This document shows, one piece after another, positions 1-5,975 of a stretch of DNA of 5,975 bases. Within the stretch, counting starts at the first letter, position 1; every line of letters begins with the position of its first letter. This stretch comes from Haloarcula sp. Its GTDB lineage: Archaea; Halobacteriota; Halobacteria; Halobacteriales; Haloarculaceae. The stretch covers positions 1 through 5,975 of the forward strand of contig JAQCNK010000373.1 of NCBI GenBank assembly GCA_028275075.1. The letters run 5' to 3'. Under the pieces are notes generated by a model that was not told the origin of the DNA, searched no databases, and was given only the letters and a program-made list of their open reading frames with translations. The position numbers and the translations under genes were made by a program.

Positions 1-130
1 ATACCACGGAACGAATCTCTGTGAGTAGAATGCTGAACAAACGTTCGCATTGCGGTGGCTACAGTGCAGTAGTATCGAGCAATACAACGAACAATCAAAA
101 ACTAGAGCACATCTCGGCGGAGGGCAAGCA
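1..130 (+). promoter_or_regulatory. Leader and presumed promoter region of the urt operon
   Basis: This stretch has about 47% GC over its first 120 bases, well below the genes that follow, and shows no coding bias in any frame. It ends in a good Shine-Dalgarno site. The most AT-rich part is about 81-104 (ATACAA and CAAAAACTA), at a plausible distance for a core promoter with a short leader, but no clean haloarchaeal TATA box (TTTAWA type) is visible. A short inverted repeat, GAAC-AAAC-GTTC, lies at 35-46 and could be an operator or chance. That this region drives urtA is inferred from position and composition. Confidence 0.45.
119..124 (+). promoter_or_regulatory. Shine-Dalgarno site of urtA
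   Basis: GGAGGG lies seven bases before the ATG at 131, counting from the end of GGAGG. It pairs with the CCUCC at the 3' end of archaeal 16S rRNA. It decides the start codon: an in-frame ATG at 50 has no such site and would place 27 unrelated residues ahead of the export signal. Confidence 0.8.
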
Positions 131-1405
131 ATGAGTCATGACTCGGTCAGCCGCCGGGGGTTCATCGCCGGCACCAGCGCGGCGATGGTGGCCGGGGTCG
201 CCGGCTGTTCCGGCGGTAGCGACTCCGGGAGTGATACGATCAAGATCGGCGTGCTCGAGGATCAGTCGGGTAACTTCTCGCTGGTCGGCACGCCAAAGTG
301 GCGCGCCAGCAAGCTGGCTATCGAAGAGATAAACGAAGACGGCGGGATCATGGGCAAACAGATCGAGCTGTTCGATCCTGATCCCCAGTCCGACAACCAG
401 CGCTACCAGCAGCTAACCGAGCGGCTCATCCAGCAGGAAAACGTCGACGCCCTGTGGGCCGGCTACTCCTCGGCGACCCGCGAGGCGATCCGGCCGATCA
501 TCGACCGCGAGGACCAGCTGTACTTCTACACGACTCAGTACGAGGGTGGCGTCGCCGACAAGAACGTCTACTGTATGGGGCCGACGGCCCGCCAGCAGCT
601 CGGCAGTGTCGTTCCCTACATGATCGAGAACTTCGGCGATGACATCTACACCATCGCGGCCGACTACAACTTCGGCCAACTGTCGGCCGACTGGGTGAAG
701 GTCATCGCCCAGGAGAACGGCGCGTCGGTCAACAACGAGGAGTTCATTCCGCTGTCGGTCCAGAACTTCGGTTCGACGATCAGTAACATCAAAGAGGCCG
801 ATCCGGACTTCGTGATGGCGATTCTGGTCGGTAACAACCACTCCTCGTTCTGGAACCAGCGAACCTCCGCTGGCCTCGACATTCCGATGGGGACCTCGAC
901 CGTGATGGCCCAGGGCTACCAGCACAAACGGCTCGACGCCCCGGCCCTCAAGAACGTCTACGGTGGCTTCAACTACATGGAGGAAATCCCGACGGACCGC
1001 AACGAGGATTACGTCAGCCGCTACTATGACCGCTGGCCGGACGCCGGCTACGCCAACGAGGAGTCCGTCAACAACTACTTCTCGATCTACCTCTACAAGA
1101 AGGCCGTCGAGGAGGCCGGTACCACCGATCAGGAGGCCGTCAAAGAGGTGCTGAACGGCGGCATGGAGATCACCGGTGACAAATCGCCAGAGGGAGACAT
1201 CAGTCTCCAAGGACCGGTCCACCACATGACCCACAACATGCGTGTCATGAAATGCGACGCCGAGCACAACATCACCGTTGAGGACCAGCGGCGCATCCCC
1301 GAACAGTTCCTCTCGGAGACGGTCGGCATCGACCTGTCGGGGCCGGACAGCGACCTGGAGAAACAGTTCACGCCGGCCGACTACTACGACGCAGCAGGAC
1401 AATAG
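131..1405 (+). CDS. urtA: Urea/short-chain amide ABC transporter, substrate-binding Tat lipoprotein
   Basis: This 424-residue protein is the extracytoplasmic receptor that would capture urea or a similar small amide and pass it to the UrtBC channel. Residues 7-12 (SRRGFI) form a twin-arginine motif, followed by a short Ala/Val/Gly-rich stretch and a lipobox VAGC with the lipid-acceptor Cys at 26. A Gly/Ser/Asp linker then leads to the mature domain, which begins near IKIGVLEDQSG (37-47). This is a type I periplasmic-binding fold of the Peripla_BP_5/6 (Liv/UrtA/AmiC) kind. The segment YFYTTQYEGG (131-140) matches the YPVQYEG region typical of UrtA and AmiC. The start at 131 is set by the SD site and the export signal. 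It is the first gene of the operon; urtB starts 4 nt after its stop. The protein is rich in Asp and Glu, as in haloarchaea. The family is clear. Urea as the substrate rests mainly on the neighbours and is less sure; formamide or another amide, or an amino acid, remains possible. Confidence 0.85.
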   Translation: MSHDSVSRRGFIAGTSAAMVAGVAGCSGGSDSGSDTIKIGVLEDQSGNFSLVGTPKWRASKLAIEEINEDGGIMGKQIELFDPDPQSDNQRYQQLTERLIQQENVDALWAGYSSATREAIRPIIDREDQLYFYTTQYEGGVADKNVYCMGPTARQQLGSVVPYMIENFGDDIYTIAADYNFGQLSADWVKVIAQENGASVNNEEFIPLSVQNFGSTISNIKEADPDFVMAILVGNNHSSFWNQRTSAGLDIPMGTSTVMAQGYQHKRLDAPALKNVYGGFNYMEEIPTDRNEDYVSRYYDRWPDAGYANEESVNNYFSIYLYKKAVEEAGTTDQEAVKEVLNGGMEITGDKSPEGDISLQGPVHHMTHNMRVMKCDAEHNITVEDQRRIPEQFLSETVGIDLSGPDSDLEKQFTPADYYDAAGQ

Positions 1406-1409
1406 ACCA

Positions 1410-2363
1410 ATGACATCTGGTTTCGGCGCAACCGGCGCGCTCACGCCCCTCATCATCGGCGATTTCCTGGGGTTCCTCGATAGCATCGGCGTTCCGGTGG
1501 TCCAGTTACTGCAGATCGCAGACAACTTCGCGTTCATCACGCTCGCGGCTATCGGTCTGACGGTCATCTTCGGGATGATGGGCGTCATCAACCTCGCCCA
1601 CGGCGAGTTCATCATGATGGGCGCGTACATCACGACGCTGTCGGTCAATGTCGCGTCGCTGCCGTTACCGGTCGCCATGCTGCTCGGCGCGCTCGGCACG
1701 GCAGCCTTCGGTGCGGTCATCGAGCGCACCATCGTCAGGCGGCTCTACGGCCGGCTGCTCGACTCGATGATCGTCACCTTCGGTCTGGGGCTGATCCTGA
1801 CGCAGGGGACCCGGATCATCTTCGGTAACACCCTGCAGTCGATTGGCACGCCGTTCGGTGAGGTACCGGGGTACACCTACTCCGGCTACCGTGTCCTGCT
1901 AATGTTCGTCGCAATTGCCGTCCTCAGTGCGGCGTACCTCGTGTTCACCCGCACCGAGTTCGGTATTCGGGCGCGAGCGACGATTCAGGACGCCGAAACT
2001 GCCCGTGCGATGGGTGTCGACACCGATCGGATGTACACGACCACGTTCGCAATCGGCTCGGGACTCGCCGGCCTGACCGGCGCGCTGTACGCGCCGTCGG
2101 CGACGATCGTCCCGGGGATGGGACAGGCGTTCCTCGTCGAATCGTTCGTCACGGTCGTCACCGGCGGCTCGACAGTGCTGCTCGGGACGACGCTGGCCGG
2201 CGGCGTGCTCGGCACTATCGACGCGATCTTCTCGAACCTCTACGGAAACTTCTTCGGACAGCTCGCGCTGCTGCTCACGGCGATCATCGTGATCCGCCTG
2301 CTGCCGGACGGGCTGACCGGGCTCGCATACAGGATCCGCGACAAACTGGGTGAACGGCAATGA
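1410..2363 (+). CDS. urtB: Urea/short-chain amide ABC transporter, permease UrtB (LivH-type)
   Basis: This 317-residue, highly hydrophobic protein is one half of the membrane channel. About eight or nine membrane segments can be seen, for example near residues 40-62, 66-83, 86-107, 117-137, 160-180, 240-268 and 283-299. The stretch GLTVIFGMMGVINLAHGEF (49-67) followed by an MMGAY motif is the hallmark of the LivH/UrtB permeases. The loop around residues 186-208 (RARATIQDAETARAMGV) corresponds to the cytoplasmic coupling segment that contacts an ATPase subunit. The length fits the short form of the family; the extra N-terminal domain of many proteobacterial UrtB proteins is absent. The ATG at 1410 is chosen because it lies 4 nt after the urtA stop and the hydrophobic protein starts soon after; the upstream in-frame codons overlap urtA and read as low-complexity Ser/Arg/Thr. 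The SD site is weak (AGGA near 1396-1399), so coupling to urtA translation is likely. It ends in an ATGA overlap with urtC. Confidence 0.9.
   Translation: MTSGFGATGALTPLIIGDFLGFLDSIGVPVVQLLQIADNFAFITLAAIGLTVIFGMMGVINLAHGEFIMMGAYITTLSVNVASLPLPVAMLLGALGTAAFGAVIERTIVRRLYGRLLDSMIVTFGLGLILTQGTRIIFGNTLQSIGTPFGEVPGYTYSGYRVLLMFVAIAVLSAAYLVFTRTEFGIRARATIQDAETARAMGVDTDRMYTTTFAIGSGLAGLTGALYAPSATIVPGMGQAFLVESFVTVVTGGSTVLLGTTLAGGVLGTIDAIFSNLYGNFFGQLALLLTAIIVIRLLPDGLTGLAYRIRDKLGERQ
2349..2353 (+). promoter_or_regulatory. Shine-Dalgarno site of urtC, inside urtB
   Basis: GGTGA lies six bases before the ATG at 2360, within the last codons of urtB, and matches the 3' half of the GGAGGTGA consensus. Together with the ATGA overlap it supports translational coupling and the choice of start. 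Confidence 0.6.
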
Positions 2364-3544
2364 CGGAGCTGAGCCTGCCATCACGGTTCGACGGTATCGC
2401 CGAGAAACTGAACGGGCCGAACACGCTGGGGAACTCGCGGGCGTTCTGGATCGCCTTCGCGGTCGGGATGTTCGTGATGGTCGCCTACCCGTTCGCCCGT
2501 GGCTCCTACGCGGCGGGCCAGACCTCGCTGTTCCTGGTCTACGGGCTGCTCGCGCTGTCGCTGTCGCTCATCTGGGGGTACACCGGCATCCTGAGCTTCG
2601 GGCAGGTTGCCTTCTTCGGGATCGCCGGCTACACCTATGCCATCGTGAGCCTCAACCTCGGCGGCGTGTTCGGCCAGACCGTCGCGTTGCCGATAGCTAT
2701 CGCCGTCTCGACGCTCTCGGCGTTCGTCCTCGGTTACTTCATGTTCTACGGGGGCGTCCAGAACGTCTACGTTGCGATCCTCACGCTCGTCGTAACGCTC
2801 GTGCTCGAAACGTTCATGGCCCAGACCGCGGGTTCCGAGTGGGCGGTCGGCTCCGTCAAACTCGGCGGGTTCAACGGCATCCCCGGCATCCGGAACTTCG
2901 CGCTCGGCGTCGAGGGAGCGTCGATATCCCTCTCCGGGTCAGGATTCTACTGGTTCGTCCTGGCGCTGCTGTTGGGTGCGTATCTCGGGGGTCGCGCCCT
3001 CGTCAACAGCAAGTACGGCTACGCGCTGGTGGCTATCCGGGAAGACGCCGAGCGGACCGCGATGTTCGGCTACAACGTCAAGCGCGTGAAACTGGCGATC
3101 TTCACCTTTTCGGGTGCGCTCGCCGGTCTGAGTGGCGTTCTGTACTCGACGTGGGGCAACTACATGGACCCGAGCGTGTTCACGATCACGTTCGCCACGA
3201 TCCCCATCGTCTGGGTTACCCTCGGCGGCCGGGAGTCGCTGCTCGGGGCTATCGTCGGCACGATCATCATCGAGCGGCTCCGGCTGTGGTTCTCGGTAAA
3301 CGCCTCGGAGTTCGCTATCGTCTTCGTCGGCGTGATTCTCATGACTGTCGTGCTGGTGTTGCCGCGCGGCATCCTGCCGGGCATCCGCCAAATCTACCTG
3401 TTCCTCAATGAGAACGGGCCGCGGGCGGCAGTCGACCACGGGCAGACAGTTATAAAGGCCCGCATCCGCGAGGCATTGCAGACCGTTGGGATCGATGCCT
3501 CCGACCCTGACACGCCGAGTAGTTCTGAGGTGGTTCGCGAATGA
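2360..3544 (+). CDS. urtC: Urea/short-chain amide ABC transporter, permease UrtC (LivM-type)
   Basis: This 394-residue protein is the second channel subunit. After a polar N-terminus (1-27) it has about nine hydrophobic segments, including approximately 29-45, 55-75, 107-130, 133-155, 196-212, 275-300 and 316-335. The stretch LSLIWGYTGILSFGQVAFFG (68-87) is the LivM/UrtC hallmark, and VAIREDAERTAMFGYNVKRVK (224-244) is the conserved cytoplasmic coupling loop. VTLGGRESLLGAIVG (286-300) also fits the family. The ATG at 2360 overlaps the urtB stop (ATGA) and follows an SD site. Residues from about 350 to 394 form a soluble, partly charged tail after the last membrane segment, ending in a Ser/Asp/Pro-rich region; I see no domain in it. 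The tail's coding sequence includes a TTATAAA motif at 3450-3456. The gene ends in an ATGA overlap with urtD. Confidence 0.9.
   Translation: MTELSLPSRFDGIAEKLNGPNTLGNSRAFWIAFAVGMFVMVAYPFARGSYAAGQTSLFLVYGLLALSLSLIWGYTGILSFGQVAFFGIAGYTYAIVSLNLGGVFGQTVALPIAIAVSTLSAFVLGYFMFYGGVQNVYVAILTLVVTLVLETFMAQTAGSEWAVGSVKLGGFNGIPGIRNFALGVEGASISLSGSGFYWFVLALLLGAYLGGRALVNSKYGYALVAIREDAERTAMFGYNVKRVKLAIFTFSGALAGLSGVLYSTWGNYMDPSVFTITFATIPIVWVTLGGRESLLGAIVGTIIIERLRLWFSVNASEFAIVFVGVILMTVVLVLPRGILPGIRQIYLFLNENGPRAAVDHGQTVIKARIREALQTVGIDASDPDTPSSSEVVRE
3450..3456 (+). promoter_or_regulatory. Possible internal TATA box ahead of urtD
   Basis: TTATAAA stands out in GC-rich coding DNA near the 3' end of urtC. It lies 84 bases before the urtD start, so transcription beginning about 25-30 bases downstream would leave a leader of roughly 60 bases that includes the urtD SD site. 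The motif resembles archaeal TATA boxes, but no separate BRE is clear, and it may simply encode Val-Ile-Lys. The promoter role is inference. Confidence 0.25.
3527..3532 (+). promoter_or_regulatory. Shine-Dalgarno site of urtD, inside urtC
   Basis: GAGGTG is a six-base match to the archaeal GGAGGTGA consensus, eight bases before the ATG at 3541. It confirms that start, which gives an N-terminal extension of about 25 residues before the ABC fold, rather than a later one. Confidence 0.7.
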
Positions 3545-4314
3545 GCACGCCACAAGATCCCAACGTCAGAGAGCAACCGGCGGTAGCTGCCACCGGCAGT
3601 AACCGCGAGACCATCCTCTCGACGAAAGGACTCACAAAAAAGTTCGGGGGCCTCACCGCCGTCGACAACGTCGACTTCAGTGTCGACGAGGGCGAACTCC
3701 GATGTCTGATCGGTCCTAACGGAGCCGGTAAGAGCACGCTGCTCGAACTCATCACCGGACAGCTCACGCCCACCGACGGCGAGATATACTTCGACGGCAC
3801 TGACCTCGGTGAACTGGAGCCACACGAGCGCATGGACGCCGGTATCAGCGTCAAGTTCCAGTCGCCACACATCTACGAGAGTCTCACCGTCGAACAGAAC
3901 CTCCATGTCCCGCTCCAGCGGACCAGCCGAGACATTGAGCCCGTCATGGAGCGGACACTCGACAGGATCGCGCTGACCGAGAAGGCCGATGAGCCGGCGA
4001 GCGATCTCTCACATGGCGAGAAACAGCGGCTTGAGATCGGTATGGCGATCACACTCGATCCGAAGTTCATGATCCTTGACGAACCGGTCGCCGGGATGTC
4101 AATCGATGAAACGGGAGACATCGCCGACTTGATCCAGTCACTCCACGACGACGGCATGACCTTTCTGGTTGTCGAACACGATATGGAGTTCGTCCGGAAG
4201 ATCTCGGAGCGCGTGACGGTCCTGAGTCAGGGATCGATCCTTGAGCAAGGGCCGATCGAAGAAATCGAGAACGACGAGCAGGTGCGTCGGATCTATCTGG
4301 GTGAGAACGCATGA
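3541..4314 (+). CDS. urtD: Urea/short-chain amide ABC transporter, ATP-binding protein UrtD
   Basis: This 257-residue ATPase powers the importer from the cytoplasmic side. Walker A is GPNGAGKST (58-66), the Q-loop Gln is 107 in VKFQSP, the signature is LSHGEKQ (156-162), Walker B is FMILDEP (176-182) with catalytic Glu 181, and the H-loop His is 213 in VVEHD. The combination ELRCLIGPNGAGKST, a KFQ Q-loop segment, SHGEKQRLEIGM and DEPVAGM is diagnostic of UrtD rather than LivG, and is the best single evidence that this is a urea-type system. Residues 1-25 are a polar, poorly structured extension rich in Pro, Ala, Asn and Glu, which is somewhat longer than usual. The start is fixed by the ATGA overlap with urtC and a good SD site. 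The gene ends in another ATGA overlap with urtE. The signature motif lacks the second Gly of the LSGGQ consensus, which is normal for this subfamily. Confidence 0.93.
   Translation: MSTPQDPNVREQPAVAATGSNRETILSTKGLTKKFGGLTAVDNVDFSVDEGELRCLIGPNGAGKSTLLELITGQLTPTDGEIYFDGTDLGELEPHERMDAGISVKFQSPHIYESLTVEQNLHVPLQRTSRDIEPVMERTLDRIALTEKADEPASDLSHGEKQRLEIGMAITLDPKFMILDEPVAGMSIDETGDIADLIQSLHDDGMTFLVVEHDMEFVRKISERVTVLSQGSILEQGPIEEIENDEQVRRIYLGENA
4300..4304 (+). promoter_or_regulatory. Shine-Dalgarno site of urtE, inside urtD
   Basis: GGTGA lies six bases before the ATG at 4311, the same sequence and spacing as the site ahead of urtC. It supports translational coupling through the ATGA overlap. Confidence 0.6.
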
Positions 4315-5009
4315 CCCTGGAGATATCCGGGCTGAACGCCGGCTACGACGGTACGCCGATCCTGCGAGATGTCTCGTTCAATGTCGGCGACGGCGAAATC
4401 GTCGGGATCGTCGGCCGCAACGGCGTCGGCAAGACGACCCTGTTGAAGACGATAATGGGACTGCTGGACCCCGAGTCCGGCAGCATCCAGTACAACGGCG
4501 AGGAGCTGACCGGCAAGGCCGCCAACGAGCACGCCCGGCGGAGCATCGGTTACGTCCCGCAGGGTCGCGACGTGTTCCCGACCCTCACGGTCAGGGAGAA
4601 TCTGCTCGTCGGCGAGACGGTCGGCGGCGACGACGAAACCCGCTACGAGCAGGTCTACGACTACTTCCCGATCCTCGAAGAGCGGGCTGGACAGGACGCC
4701 GGGACGCTCTCAGGCGGCCAACAGCAGATGCTGGCCATCGCCCGGGCGCTGGTCGGTGGCCCAGATCTCCTGCTGGTGGACGAGCCATCGGAGGGCGTCC
4801 AGCCGTCTATCGTCCAGTCGATCACCGAGGACCTCGAAGAGATCAACGATGAGTTCGGCACGACGATTCTCTTCGTCGAACAGAACCTCTCGGTCATTCA
4901 GGGGCTTGCCGACCGGTGTTACGCGATCGATCGGGGCACTATCGTCGACGAGATCACCGGGGACGCGGTCAGCGATCAGGAAAACCTCGAAGAGTATCTC
5001 GTCGTCTGA
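4311..5009 (+). CDS. urtE: Urea/short-chain amide ABC transporter, ATP-binding protein UrtE
   Basis: This 232-residue protein is the second ATPase and the likely partner of UrtD in a heterodimer under the UrtBC channel. Walker A is GRNGVGKTT (35-43), the Q-loop Gln is 84 in YVPQGRDVFP, the signature is a full LSGGQ (133-137), and Walker B is LLLVDEP (153-159) with catalytic Glu 158. At the H-loop position the sequence reads FVEQN, so Gln 191 stands where most ABC ATPases have His; this is typical of the LivF/UrtE subfamily. GRNGVGKTTLLKTIMGLL and DEPSEGVQPSIV are strongly UrtE-like. The length is normal for the family. It is the last gene of the operon; the stop is followed by a 40-nt gap with no stem-loop terminator that I can see. 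Confidence 0.93.
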   Translation: MTLEISGLNAGYDGTPILRDVSFNVGDGEIVGIVGRNGVGKTTLLKTIMGLLDPESGSIQYNGEELTGKAANEHARRSIGYVPQGRDVFPTLTVRENLLVGETVGGDDETRYEQVYDYFPILEERAGQDAGTLSGGQQQMLAIARALVGGPDLLLVDEPSEGVQPSIVQSITEDLEEINDEFGTTILFVEQNLSVIQGLADRCYAIDRGTIVDEITGDAVSDQENLEEYLVV

Positions 5010-5017
5010 GACTCCAC

Positions 5018-5029
5018 ACCCTTTTCAAC
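5018..5029 (+). promoter_or_regulatory. Probable promoter of the PIN-ATPase gene (leaderless)
   Basis: A pyrimidine- and T-rich element (ACCCTTTTCAAC) is centred about 26 bases before the ATG at 5050. That is the usual TATA-box distance if transcription starts at or next to the start codon. The bases just before the ATG (ACCCCCGGT) hold no SD site, which fits a leaderless mRNA, common in haloarchaea. The T-run could also help end the urt transcript. The role is inferred from spacing and composition. Confidence 0.45.
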
Positions 5030-5049
5030 GCCTGTGACAAACCCCCGGT

Positions 5050-5975
5050 ATGGAAATCGTCCCGGACACGAGCGTGGTCATCGACGGCCGCGTGTCCACA
5101 CAGATCGCCGCAGACGCCGACCCGGATACCGAGAGCGAGGGGCTGGGGTTTGCGGGTGCAACGGTCGTCGTGCCCGAGGCTGTCGTCGGCGAACTCGAAG
5201 CACAAGCCAACGACGGCCGCGAGACCGGCTGGGAGGGGCTCGAAGAACTGCAGTCCTTGGTCGAACTGGCTGACGACGGGACCATCGACCTGGAGTACGT
5301 CGGCAGCCGGCCCGACACCGTCGAGAAGCGCGACGCCGGCGAAGGCGAGATCGACGCGCTCATCCGCGACATCGCCGACGATCGGGATGCGACGCTGGTG
5401 ACGAGCGACGACGTACAGACCGAGGTCGCCCGCGCGAAGGGGCTAAACGTGGAGTTCATCGAGCCCCGCGGACGCACCGTCGACCGGCTGGACATCGAGA
5501 ACTTCTTCGACGAAGGGACAATGAGCGTTCACCTGAAAGTGGGTGTCAAACCCTACGCCAAGAAGGGCTCTATCGGCGATATGCACTACCAGCCGATTCG
5601 CGACGAGCCTGCGACAGCGGACGAACTGCATGGCTACGCCGAGGACATCATCGACGCGGCCGACGCCTCCCCCGACGGCTTCCTCGAACTCGACGAGCCG
5701 GGGATGAGCATCGTCCAGTTCCGGGATATGCGTATCGCCATCGCGCGGCCGCCGTTCTCAGATGCCCGAGAGATCACCGCGGTGCGACCCATCGTCAAGA
5801 CCGACTTAGACGACTACGAACACGCCGACGAACTCCGGAACCGGTTCACCGAACACCAGCGTGGCGTCCTCATCTCGGGGTCGCCCGGTGCCGGGAAGTC
5901 CACCTTCGCGCAGGCGGTCGGTGAGTTCCTCGTCGATTCGGACTACTCCGTCAAGACGATGGAGAAACCGCGGGA
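5050..5975 (+). CDS. PIN-domain/KH-type archaeal ATPase (COG1855, PINA-like), 5' part
   Basis: The reading frame is open from the ATG at 5050 to the window edge (308 codons) and is cut by it; relatives are about 600 residues long. The N-terminal PIN nuclease-like domain covers about residues 1-140, starting MEIVPDTSVVIDG. Its candidate metal-binding acids are Asp 6, Glu 48 (in VPEAVVGELE), Glu 100/Asp 102 (GEGEIDALI) and Asp 120 (VTSDD). A linker region with HLKVGVKPYAKKG (161-173) follows, then a Walker A motif GSPGAGKST (277-285) that opens a T2SS/PilT-type ATPase domain. The KH-like part expected near the C-terminus would lie outside the window. The best-studied relative is PINA of Sulfolobus islandicus, a hexameric ATPase that promotes Holliday-junction branch migration; whether the haloarchaeal protein does the same is inference. 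It is 40 nt from urtE with its own probable promoter, so a functional link to urea transport is unlikely. Confidence 0.88.
   Translation, partial: MEIVPDTSVVIDGRVSTQIAADADPDTESEGLGFAGATVVVPEAVVGELEAQANDGRETGWEGLEELQSLVELADDGTIDLEYVGSRPDTVEKRDAGEGEIDALIRDIADDRDATLVTSDDVQTEVARAKGLNVEFIEPRGRTVDRLDIENFFDEGTMSVHLKVGVKPYAKKGSIGDMHYQPIRDEPATADELHGYAEDIIDAADASPDGFLELDEPGMSIVQFRDMRIAIARPPFSDAREITAVRPIVKTDLDDYEHADELRNRFTEHQRGVLISGSPGAGKSTFAQAVGEFLVDSDYSVKTMEKPR

Noticed and set aside
1..50. Possible start of a divergent minus-strand gene (ATG at 50 reading to the edge)
   Set aside because: Only 16 codons are visible, with no SD site or recognisable sequence. This cannot be supported without the upstream DNA.
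50..130. In-frame upstream ATG that would lengthen UrtA by 27 residues
   Set aside because: It would bury the Tat signal inside the protein, has no SD site, and lies in DNA without coding bias. The ATG at 131 has a strong SD site.
3..134. Frame open from the window edge that ends in an ATGA overlap with urtA, as if it were the tail of an upstream operon gene
   Set aside because: Its third positions are only about half G/C, against a strong bias in the real genes, and the translated residues (for example SVSRMLNKRSHCGG) resemble nothing I recognise and lack the acidic character of the neighbours. Flanking sequence would settle it.
413..1732. A 439-codon open frame on the minus strand across urtA and the start of urtB
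   Set aside because: It lies opposite a well-supported gene, shows no recognisable domain, is rich in Val/Arg/Asp repeats, and is the usual mirror-frame effect of strong GC bias at third positions.
2350..3411. A 353-codon plus-strand frame overlapping urtC
   Set aside because: It is rich in Arg, Pro and Gly and is the +1/+2 shadow of urtC, which has clear permease motifs in its own frame.
5010..5049. Intrinsic stem-loop terminator after urtE
   Set aside because: No stable inverted repeat is visible in the 40-nt gap; only a short T-run is present, which also fits a promoter element.
1..5975. CRISPR arrays, tRNA or rRNA genes, insertion sequences or long repeats
   Set aside because: None was seen. 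Coding genes fill nearly all the window and no repeated units or mobile-element signatures stand out.

Overview
The window looks like a piece of a haloarchaeal chromosome. The coding DNA is GC-rich with strong G/C bias at third codon positions, and the predicted proteins are rich in Asp and Glu. The exported binding protein carries a Tat-type twin-arginine lipoprotein signal, and Shine-Dalgarno sites match the archaeal GGAGGTGA consensus. The last gene belongs to an archaeal PIN-domain/ATPase family. No rRNA, tRNA, CRISPR array or mobile element was seen. I cannot name the genus.

Layout: positions 1-130 are non-coding leader, clearly lower in GC (about 47% over 1-120), ending in a good Shine-Dalgarno site. 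Positions 131-5009 hold five tightly packed plus-strand genes that together make one complete ABC importer of the urea/short-chain amide branch of the branched-chain amino acid (HAAT/Liv) family: binding lipoprotein (urtA), two permeases (urtB, urtC) and two ATPases (urtD, urtE). urtA and urtB are 4 nt apart. The next three junctions are all 4-nt ATGA start/stop overlaps, most with an SD site inside the preceding gene, so the set is very likely one translationally coupled operon. A 40-nt gap with a TATA-like element follows. From 5050 to the window edge lies the first half of a PIN-domain ATPase gene (COG1855/PINA-like), which probably has its own leaderless promoter and an unrelated function.

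How the genes work together: UrtA is exported folded by Tat and lipid-anchored outside the membrane, where it would capture urea or a related amide. UrtB and UrtC form the membrane channel, and UrtD and UrtE drive it from the cytoplasm. The family assignment is strongest for UrtD (KFQ in the Q-loop region and the LSHGEKQ signature) and UrtE (GRNGVGKTT and the VPQGRDVFP stretch). The binding protein is more divergent, so the exact substrate is less certain. No urease gene lies within the window.

I found no convincing new system. The points most worth a second look are the divergent UrtA, a C-terminal tail on UrtC that contains a TATA-like sequence ahead of urtD, the predicted asymmetric ATPase pair, and the switch from SD-led to apparently leaderless expression at 5050.
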